The notes beneath the pieces are model-generated. The model did not search any database. It was not told the origin of the DNA and worked only from the letters and a program-made list of their open reading frames with translations. A program made the translations under genes and the position numbers. From Corynebacterium stationis (lineage in GTDB: Bacteria; Actinomycetota; Actinomycetes; Mycobacteriales; Mycobacteriaceae): 64,000 nucleotides of DNA. Shown piece by piece: positions 16,973 to 23,554 of the stretch; positions within the stretch are counted from its first letter, which is position 1, and the number at the start of each line of letters is the position of its first letter. The stretch lies in the NCBI RefSeq assembly GCF_001941345.1, contig NZ_CP009251.1, positions 310,001-374,000 on the forward strand, read 5' to 3'.

Positions 16973-17602
16973 ATGAATTACAGCGTTATCGCTCTTATCC
17001 TCATTGCAGCAACCTTATGGATTCCCAGTGCTAGCGGAGACATCGCCAAGCGATATGTGCACAGACTAGGCCCCAAGACCCCGCGCGCCGGGCCGAAGGG
17101 AACGCTTAAGGATGACGGCAAGCTGCAAATTTTGCTGAGCAAAGTTCTGCCCCAGAGCTCATCCGTAGTTGATCCTTTGGTCATTGCTGGCGATATTGAG
17201 CTTTTCATCGCCTGCGTGCGCGCTGGGTTATCTGTTCAACAAGCCACGAGCGCAGTATCGATTGTGGCCGATGAACCAACTGCAACCTATTGGGAACAGG
17301 TCAACTCCTTGCTTGCGCTTGGAGTGGAACCACACCGGGCCTGGGTGCATATGGAGCACCTACCTGGATTGGATGAACTTGCCCGGTTAGTTGTCATGTC
17401 GGAGCATTCCGGCGCTGCTATTTCCTCTGGTTGCCAACGGCTGGTGGACACACTGCGGGCGGATGCCACCAGCAATGCCATTGCCAAAGCCGAAAGAGCA
17501 GGGGTCTTTATTTCCCTGCCACTGGCGATGTGCTTTTTACCCGCCTTCATCGTGCTTGGGCTAGTTCCGGTAGTAATCAGCCTGGGTGCACAACTTCTCT
17601 AA
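16973..17602 (+). CDS. tadC: TadC-like pilus platform membrane protein (T2SF domain)
   Basis: 209 residues from the ATG at 16973, which has AAAAGGAAAG ahead of it; an in-frame extension back to 16907 overlaps tadB and is unlikely. An N-terminal membrane segment is followed by the F domain, with FIACVRAGLSVQQA and a repeat of the motif as LVDTLRADATSNA, then a C-terminal pair of hydrophobic helices (PLAMCFLPAFIVLGLVPVV). It is the second inner-membrane platform component of the Flp pilus machine, in the operon between tadB and the pilin gene. Confidence 0.85.
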   Translation: MNYSVIALILIAATLWIPSASGDIAKRYVHRLGPKTPRAGPKGTLKDDGKLQILLSKVLPQSSSVVDPLVIAGDIELFIACVRAGLSVQQATSAVSIVADEPTATYWEQVNSLLALGVEPHRAWVHMEHLPGLDELARLVVMSEHSGAAISSGCQRLVDTLRADATSNAIAKAERAGVFISLPLAMCFLPAFIVLGLVPVVISLGAQLL

Positions 17603-17666
17603 CCGCCAACCCATTTACCAGTTCGAAAATAACAAACTCTCTGAACGCTTAAGAAAAGGAAAAATC

Positions 17667-17888
17667 ATGAACACTCACAACAATCTGGCAAGCAAAGCTC
17701 TCGCGGTAGTCGTTCGCAAAGCGAGCGTAGTCAACAATGAAAATGGTATGAGTACCATCGAATATGCGATGGGCTCGTTGGCTGCCGCAGCCTTGGCGGC
17801 GGTGCTATATCTCGTCATTAATGGCGGCGCGGTAGTTGATGCCATTGAAGGAATTATCACTGATGCTCTATCGAACACGCCGGGTTAA
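17667..17888 (+). CDS. Flp-type pilin-like protein (DUF4244)
   Basis: 73 residues. A 26-residue leader ends in Gly at NENG, followed by MSTIEYAMGSLAAAALAAVL. The Gly-Met-Ser-Thr-Ile-Glu junction is a type IVb prepilin peptidase site with the essential Glu at +5, and the hydrophobic helix after it is the pilin core. This is the actinobacterial DUF4244 family, which always accompanies Tad genes, and it is the likely structural subunit. AGGAAAAATC precedes the ATG at 17667; the frame is open further upstream but lacks a ribosome site there. No prepilin peptidase gene lies in the window. Confidence 0.88.
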   Translation: MNTHNNLASKALAVVVRKASVVNNENGMSTIEYAMGSLAAAALAAVLYLVINGGAVVDAIEGIITDALSNTPG

Positions 17889-17919
17889 TCTAGCACATTC
17901 AAGATAAGGAGGAAAGCAC

Positions 17920-18234
17920 GTGAAGAAGCTGGTATTTAATGACCGGGGCTCGGTCACCATTGAAGCGGCGCTGTCATTATCAGTGCTGATTATCGTGGCC
18001 GCGGCAATAGTCGGCGCGATTGCGAGCATGGCGGCATATATTTCCGCCGTTGATATTGCGGGTGCTGCTGCGCGGGCGCATGCCATCGGCGTTGAATACC
18101 AGCCACCTCGTGAAGATATCTCCGTGGCTGTCGCAGAATCTTCCGGACTCATCACGGTGACAGCACAGGTTCCTGGTGTTATCGGCACTATGAGCGCCAC
18201 CGCAGCCTTTCCCGCCGAGGTAGGTGGGCTGTGA
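17920..18234 (+). CDS. tadE: TadE-family pseudopilin
   Basis: 104 residues starting at GTG with AAGGAGGAAAG in front. The N-terminus reads NDRGSVTIEAALSLSVLIIV, the TadE signature: a Gly-Ser junction, Glu at +5 and a single membrane helix. TadE-like proteins are minor pseudopilins of the Flp pilus. The stop overlaps the start of the next gene. It is shorter than proteobacterial TadE but similar to M. tuberculosis Rv3655c in place. Confidence 0.85.
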   Translation: MKKLVFNDRGSVTIEAALSLSVLIIVAAAIVGAIASMAAYISAVDIAGAAARAHAIGVEYQPPREDISVAVAESSGLITVTAQVPGVIGTMSATAAFPAEVGGL

Positions 18235-18563
18235 TGATGGTGCGCAAGAAGCTTATCGATGACTCCGGGTACGCCACCATCGCTTCCTCCGGAATCATTA
18301 TTGCCGTTGTAGTCTTGCTTGCTGCAGTGGCGGTGATTATTTCCCGCGTTGTGGCTTTCCATCAAGCCCAGGTTGCCGCCGATATGGCAGCGATTTCTGG
18401 CGCATATTCACTAGCCCGTGGGGAAGACGGCTGCGTCGAAGCCGCGCGCATCGCACTTGCCAATGCCGCAGACCTCGAGCAATGTACGGCCCAAGGAGCT
18501 GATATTCAGGTTGCAATTACCGTGCGCGGGCAAACTGCACAGGCGAAAGCGGGTCCTATTTAG
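18234..18563 (+). CDS. Second TadE/TadF-like pilus protein (Rv3654c type)
   Basis: 109 residues from the ATG at 18234. DDSGYATIASSGIIIAVVVL gives the membrane helix; the following AQVAADMAAISGAYSLARGE is the Rv3654c-type secretion/helicase-neighbourhood TadE-like domain, with two cysteines (DGC and EQC) further on that may form a disulfide. The start overlaps the tadE stop (GTGATGATG), so translation is coupled. The stop codon overlaps the stop of the helicase gene coming from the other strand, with no terminator between them. Confidence 0.8.
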   Translation: MMVRKKLIDDSGYATIASSGIIIAVVVLLAAVAVIISRVVAFHQAQVAADMAAISGAYSLARGEDGCVEAARIALANAADLEQCTAQGADIQVAITVRGQTAQAKAGPI

Positions 18564-20902
18564 CTAGCAGTTAACGTCACCAACGCGCCCAGTAGTTTGA
18601 GCGCGCCTGCCTTATCCAGCGGCTGATTGCCGTTGCCGCACTTCGGTGATTGCACGCAAGATGGGCAGCCGGATTCGCACGGGCAGGAGCGTACTGCTTC
18701 GAAGGTGGCTGCAATCCATTCGGGAAAACGCTTGAAACCTTCTTCGGCAAAGCCGGCTCCGCCGGAGTGGCCGTCGTAGACAAAGACCGTGGGCATCTGC
18801 GTGTCCTGGTGTAGGGCAGTGGATACACCACCGATATCCCAACGGTCACAGGTGGCAATCAATGGCAACAGACCAATGGCGGCATGTTCAGCAGCGTGCA
18901 GCGCGCCGGGAATATCGGCCGCGCGAATACCCATTGCTTCCAGCGCCAATGGGTCGACGGTATACGCCACCGCGCGGGTGCGCAGGCGTTGCTCCGGAAG
19001 ATCGAGTGGGAAAAGATCGGAGGTGGTGCCATCGGCAAGCTTGCGGAAGTAGCCGACGACTTGGTCGGTGACTTCGACATCGACAAGCGCTGCCCATACG
19101 CCGCCACCGTAATCTTTTAGCTCATCCTCATTCGCCGCGCCCATAATTGCGATATCCGTCGTGGAATTGGGCTGCGTGGAATACTCCGGCTCGCCCGGGG
19201 TGGCAAAGGCGATGCCCTCATTAATATTGAGGTCATCGATGATAAAGCTTTCGCCCTGGTGCAAATAGACCGCACCAGGATGCACCTGAGAATTCGCGCG
19301 GGCACCATCGACGGTGCCCAATAACCGGCCATCGCTGGTGTCCATAATGAGCACGTCATTGCCCGCTCCGCCGCGCAGGCTGACCTGTGAGTGTGCGGTC
19401 TCCGGCCGCAGGTCACTATCTAACTGCGGCACGGCGAACCAGCCCTGCGGGCGGCGACGGACAAGTCCTTGGCGGGCAAGTTCTTGTATCACTTGCTCGG
19501 CGCGGTAGAAACGCACCTCAGCATCGGTCAACGGTTGTTCGGTGCACGCGCAGTAGATATGTCCGTAGAGGATATATGGGTTTTCGGGGTTGAAAACACT
19601 CGCCTCGACTGGCCTGCCCAGTAGCGCGTCGGGGTTGTGCACGAGATAGGTATCCATCGGCTCATCGCGTGCGACAAAGACCACCAGGGAGCCCTGCCCG
19701 CGGCGACCGGCGCGGCCAGCCTGCTGCCAAAAACTTGCTACCGTGCCGGGAAAACCCGCGGTGACCACGGCATCTAAACCGCCGACATCGATGCCCAATT
19801 CCAGCGCCGAGGTGGTAGCCACGCCCAGTAACTCGCCATTATCGAGTGCTTTTTCCAGCTTGCGGCGGTCCTCAGCCAAGTAGCCTGCGCGATAAGAGGC
19901 AATCCGCTGCGCAAAATCGGGCCTTGCTAGTGCGCCGGAAAGCTCAGCCTGGCAGCGTAAAGCGACCTGCTCTGCGGAGCGGCGGGAGCGTACAAAAGCT
20001 AAGGTGCGAGCACCTTCGCCAACGGTTGCCGCCATGATTTCGGCAGCTTCCGTGGTTGCGGCGCGACGCACTGGCGCGCCATTATCGCCTTCCGCGCCCT
20101 CGATAAAACCCGGTTCCCATAGCGCGATGGTGCGCTCACCAGTCGGTGCGCCGTCATCGGTGACCTCGGTAAAACCTACCCGGGAGGTCAACCGCTGCAT
20201 GTGAGCGCCGGGGTCATTCATCGTGGCAGAAGCCCCAATAATGGTTGGATGCGCGCCATAACGTGCACAAATGCGCAATATCCGCCGCAGAACTAACGCG
20301 ACATGTGCGCCGAATACCCCGCGGTAGGAGTGGCATTCATCAATGACAATAAATTCCAGGTGCCGCAAGAACCTGGTCCAGCGTTCATGCGCAGCCAAAA
20401 TCGACATGTGCACCATGTCGGGGTTGGAAAACACAAAGCGCGCATGGTCGCGAATCCCGGCCCGTGCTTCGGTCGGGGTATCACCGTCATAAGGAGAAGG
20501 AATGACAGAGCTTAGCTTGTCGATGCCCTTTGTCAGCTCCATTATCGCCAACAACTGATCTGAGCCGAGTGCCTTCGTCGGTGTTAAATACAACGCGCAC
20601 GCGGTGGAGTCTTCTGCCATTCGGGTCAAGATAGGAAGTTGATAACCCAAAGACTTTCCCGAAGAAGTGCCCGTGGCCACCACTACGTCGCGTCCGGCGA
20701 AGGCTGCATCGGCGACTTCGCGCTGGTGTGAATAGGGCGCGTGGATGTCGCGGTTCTTAAAAACCTCAACTAGCTCGGGCAATGCCCAGTGAGGCCACTC
20801 GGTATAGTGCGCCTTCTTAGCAGGCTGAGTGACGGAATGGGTCAGCGCGGAGGTAGAAAACCGTGGCTTTAGAGCGGCGAGTAGTTCTTCACCAAAACTC
20901 AA
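18560..20902 (-). CDS. DEAD/DEAH-box helicase with C-terminal DUF1998 zinc domain (MrfA/YprA-like)
   Basis: 780 residues. An N-terminal helicase core has Walker A ATGTSSGKS (76-84), DECH in VIDECHSYRG, SAT in GASATMNDP, and in the second RecA domain GVATTSALELGIDVG and QQAGRAGRRGQG. The C-terminal DUF1998 domain ends in CPCESGCPSCVQSPKCG, four cysteines that bind zinc in Bacillus MrfA, which repairs mitomycin-type DNA adducts. M. tuberculosis Rv3649 is the counterpart, also next to the Tad genes and cspA. The start is TTG with AGGGGG ahead; that ribosome site lies within a small inverted repeat (CTACC with GGTAG). A DNA-repair role here is by homology only. Confidence 0.9.
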   Translation of the reverse strand: MSFGEELLAALKPRFSTSALTHSVTQPAKKAHYTEWPHWALPELVEVFKNRDIHAPYSHQREVADAAFAGRDVVVATGTSSGKSLGYQLPILTRMAEDSTACALYLTPTKALGSDQLLAIMELTKGIDKLSSVIPSPYDGDTPTEARAGIRDHARFVFSNPDMVHMSILAAHERWTRFLRHLEFIVIDECHSYRGVFGAHVALVLRRILRICARYGAHPTIIGASATMNDPGAHMQRLTSRVGFTEVTDDGAPTGERTIALWEPGFIEGAEGDNGAPVRRAATTEAAEIMAATVGEGARTLAFVRSRRSAEQVALRCQAELSGALARPDFAQRIASYRAGYLAEDRRKLEKALDNGELLGVATTSALELGIDVGGLDAVVTAGFPGTVASFWQQAGRAGRRGQGSLVVFVARDEPMDTYLVHNPDALLGRPVEASVFNPENPYILYGHIYCACTEQPLTDAEVRFYRAEQVIQELARQGLVRRRPQGWFAVPQLDSDLRPETAHSQVSLRGGAGNDVLIMDTSDGRLLGTVDGARANSQVHPGAVYLHQGESFIIDDLNINEGIAFATPGEPEYSTQPNSTTDIAIMGAANEDELKDYGGGVWAALVDVEVTDQVVGYFRKLADGTTSDLFPLDLPEQRLRTRAVAYTVDPLALEAMGIRAADIPGALHAAEHAAIGLLPLIATCDRWDIGGVSTALHQDTQMPTVFVYDGHSGGAGFAEEGFKRFPEWIAATFEAVRSCPCESGCPSCVQSPKCGNGNQPLDKAGALKLLGALVTLTAS

Positions 20903-21153
20903 AATCTACCCCCTTTTTAGGTAGTCGAGAAAAAGAATTCCTTTAAAGACTACCGCCGGGTAAGCAAACGTGTCACACTGACTGTGGTCGCAGTTTCTTG
21001 GCGCAAGATTTAACACCACTTTGGTGCTCGCAAAAAGAGTTATAGCAAGATTTTATCGCGTGCACCCGGGGGACCGGGAGTTCGAAAAAGTTTGTTTGAC
21101 CCGGCGTTGATAATTCTTCAACGACGAACCCCCTATTTTTAAGGATATTTATC

Positions 21154-21357
21154 ATGGCACAGGGAACCGTAAAATGGTTTAACGCTGAAAAGGGCTTCGG
21201 CTTCATCGCTCCAGAGGATGGCTCCGCAGACGTTTTCGTTCACTACTCCGAGATCCAGGGCAACGGCTTCCGTACCCTCGAAGAGAACCAGCAGGTTTCC
21301 TTCGAAATCGGTGAGGGCCAGAAGGGCCCACAGGCAACCAACGTTAACGCTATCTAA
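21154..21357 (+). CDS. Cold-shock protein (CspA family)
   Basis: 67 residues, a single cold-shock domain. RNP1 is KGFGFIAP and RNP2 is DVFVHYSEI, both intact, so it should bind single-stranded RNA and DNA as an RNA chaperone. AAGGA sits 10 bases before the ATG. Codon use is strongly biased, as expected of a highly expressed gene. The 250 bases upstream carry an AT-rich stretch with GATAAT near 21109 that may be the -10 element, leaving a short untranslated leader. Two hairpins follow the stop. It lies beside the helicase, as cspA does in M. tuberculosis. Confidence 0.95.
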   Translation: MAQGTVKWFNAEKGFGFIAPEDGSADVFVHYSEIQGNGFRTLEENQQVSFEIGEGQKGPQATNVNAI

Positions 21358-21420
21358 GCATTAACCAACTGCCTTTATCCTCCACATCCACTTCGGATGT
21401 GATGGCTGGATAAAAAATTA

Positions 21421-21446
21421 AGGACTCCTTCGGGAGTCCTTTTTCA
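21421..21446 (+). terminator. Terminator after csp
   Basis: AGGACTCC pairs with GGAGTCCT around a tight loop and is followed by TTTTT. A second hairpin (ACATCC with GGATGT) sits just before it at about 21378-21412. Confidence 0.88.
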
Positions 21447-21466
21447 GTTTTGTCTGTTTGAATTTC

Positions 21467-21907
21467 TTACTTATTTACCGGGGTAGTGGATTCAACCACG
21501 TTTGTGTAGGGCGGCCAGATCTTGTCGAAGACCCACATGAACACGAAAGTGTAGATGAGGAAGAAGACCAAGATGCTGGCTTGTAGGAAGAAAGCTTCCA
21601 GTAAAGAGACTTTAAGAACCCAGGCAACAACTGGGATGAGAAAGCACGTTAACCCGCCTTCAAAACCAATAGCGTGGACAATGCGGTGCTTGACCGTGCG
21701 GGTTTGAGATTCTTGGCGGCGCTCCCACGCTTCAAACATCGACGTCCAGATGAAGTTCCACGTCACTGCCACCGTAGATGAAGCAATGGCAACAGCACCT
21801 GATTGCCCACCGCCAAATCCCAGTGCGGATAATCCAAAGGTTACAGCGAGGATTCCCACTAGCTCATAGACGATGACATAGACGATGCGGCGCGTAGTTG
21901 CTGACAA
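21467..21907 (-). CDS. PACE-family multidrug efflux protein
   Basis: 146 residues with four membrane helices. It shows the two repeated signatures of the proteobacterial antimicrobial compound efflux family: RRIVYVIVYELVG with the membrane Glu, WNFIWTSMFEAWERR, and in the second half RIVHAIGFEGG and the closing FVFMWVFDKIWPPY. Family members export chlorhexidine, acriflavine or natural polyamines by proton exchange. It is divergent from, and close to, the MepB-like gene. PACE genes are less common in actinobacteria, so it may be acquired, though base composition does not stand out. The substrate is unknown. Confidence 0.85.
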   Translation of the reverse strand: MSATTRRIVYVIVYELVGILAVTFGLSALGFGGGQSGAVAIASSTVAVTWNFIWTSMFEAWERRQESQTRTVKHRIVHAIGFEGGLTCFLIPVVAWVLKVSLLEAFFLQASILVFFLIYTFVFMWVFDKIWPPYTNVVESTTPVNK

Positions 21908-22017
21908 GAATCCTCCAAAAAGATGCAGTTAAAAGTGCGGAAATTGAGCTTAGTCTGTTTAAGCGCGAACGCACATTATCAAGGACTTCCCATGCCTGGC
22001 TGGTAGCATCGACGCCC

Positions 22018-22449
22018 ATGAAGTTTCGCGGGTTCGAAGACTACGCACATGAACATGGCATAGACGCCGAGGTGCTCCCCGAAGAGCAAAACAGTGACTA
22101 TGAATCCGGTGTTGCGACAATTGAAGACGCGAAATGGCACATTCGTACCGCGCGGAATACCCCGACCAAACCGGGAGCGTTCGTTGCTTTCTGGTGCCGA
22201 GATAAAGACGGCACAACGGCACCCTTCAAAGCTGATGAAGTTATCAGCGGGCTGCTTGTATTTGTGGAGCAGAACGGGCAGCGGGGAGTATTCCGATTTA
22301 CCGCTGAGCATTTGGAAGCGCTTGGTATTACAACAGGGAAGCACTCCGGGAAGCGCGGGTTTCGGGTGTATCCAAGCTGGGAAACGAACTTAAATAAGCA
22401 GGCCACAGCAACGCAGCGTGCCCAAAGTCCAGCGTTCCAAGAATACTGA
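22018..22449 (+). CDS. MepB-family protein
   Basis: 143 residues from the ATG at 22018. The central and C-terminal text (TPTKPGAFVAFWCRDKDG, GVFRFTAEHL, GKRGFRVYPSWE, and the closing QRAQSPAFQEY) follows the MepB family, named after the protein beside the MepA efflux pump of Staphylococcus. Its biochemical role is unknown. The frame extends back to 21898 into the PACE start region, but that part does not look coding. TAGCAT at 22004-22009 is 8 bases before the ATG, so the message may be leaderless. The neighbouring PACE efflux gene fits the drug-response association. Confidence 0.75.
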   Translation: MKFRGFEDYAHEHGIDAEVLPEEQNSDYESGVATIEDAKWHIRTARNTPTKPGAFVAFWCRDKDGTTAPFKADEVISGLLVFVEQNGQRGVFRFTAEHLEALGITTGKHSGKRGFRVYPSWETNLNKQATATQRAQSPAFQEY

Positions 22450-22489
22450 AGCGTTCAGAGCTCTTCATTAAGCGTTCAGCAATGAACGC

Positions 22490-23122
22490 TTAATTATGGG
22501 CTTCGGCGTAACCGCGGCGCACGTCCAAAGCGTCCATGATCTTATTTTGCGTGCGTTGAACCAAAAAGCCTAAGACGGTAGCGAGAACGACTGACAAGAG
22601 CATCGCAAATAGTGGGCTGCCAGAGAAAATGACGCCGCCGAGATAACCAATGGCCAGTGCTTGCGCAGCCCACAGGATTACGCCGAGGGTGTCGAAGATG
22701 AAAAACATTGGCCACGGAAAACGTACGGAGCCCAGCAAAATGGTCAGCAGCAGGCGGGCAGACGGGATAAAGCGGGCGATGATAATGGCCGCGCCGGCGT
22801 TTCTGCGCATATTGCGCTTGACCCACACTAAGGCACCATAGGCCTTGGAGCCGCGACGAATGCGGTTGACATAAGGCATCAAACGCGTGCCTAAGAGGAA
22901 ACAGAGGTTGTCACCAACCACGGCGCACATCACCGCGACGATAAACATCAAACCAATATTTGGTTCCCCGCGCGCACCGGACCAAGCACCGACGAGATTC
23001 AGCGGAATTTCTGAAGGCAAAACGGGGATAAAGCTATCGCCGAAGATTAAAGCGCCGATGACGGGATAAACCCAAGCAGTGGACATGAGAAATTCAATCC
23101 ACATCGTGAGGGTGTCAACCAC
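22490..23122 (-). CDS. DedA-family (SNARE-associated) membrane protein
   Basis: 210 residues with five or six membrane stretches. GDSFIPVLPSEIPLN is the conserved N-terminal re-entrant motif, and the second conserved block contains ARFIPSARLLLTI with the key Arg-Phe-x-Pro. DedA proteins act in lipid flipping (including undecaprenyl phosphate recycling) and in membrane energetics. The start is GTG with AGGGAG upstream. It is monocistronic and divergent from topA. Confidence 0.88.
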   Translation of the reverse strand: MVDTLTMWIEFLMSTAWVYPVIGALIFGDSFIPVLPSEIPLNLVGAWSGARGEPNIGLMFIVAVMCAVVGDNLCFLLGTRLMPYVNRIRRGSKAYGALVWVKRNMRRNAGAAIIIARFIPSARLLLTILLGSVRFPWPMFFIFDTLGVILWAAQALAIGYLGGVIFSGSPLFAMLLSVVLATVLGFLVQRTQNKIMDALDVRRGYAEAHN

Positions 23123-23554
23123 TGGTGAATGCTCCCTTTCTGACGGGGAATTTCCGTCGAATACTAACGCGCCGTGGAAGTTGCAATGCAGGCTGATAAT
23201 TAAAGGAAAGCCTGTTGCACTATGGGTCTTAAGAAGATTCTAGTGGCAAAAGCGCCAAGTGATAACAAGTAGTAATGCGTTCAACATTTAATCGAAATAT
23301 TGACGGATCAACAGCGCATATCTGCAGTTAATAACGGTAGTTAGGGAGGATAATTTATTTATTGCGTCAGTGAGGCGCAACTTGTTGACTTTTGTATGGT
23401 GTGGTGAAGTAGTGGTAGAAACATCTGAGACAGCCCTATTAAATACAGTATCTCTAGTAAAACTTGCCCCACGTGCATGTGGTTGGTGATGTCGCTGTGT
23501 ACTGTAGGGGCAATTAGACATTAGGTTCGAATCATCGAAGGAGATGAGGTCGAC
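23123..23554. other. Intergenic region between divergent dedA-like and topA genes
   Basis: No coding frame is convincing in these 430 bases. It holds the topA promoter and, near 23469-23482, an imperfect palindrome CCACGTGCATGTGG that could be an operator. TACTGT at 23499-23504 and TACAGT near 23444 are possible -10 elements. GAAGGAGATGAGG precedes the topA GTG. Confidence 0.5.
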
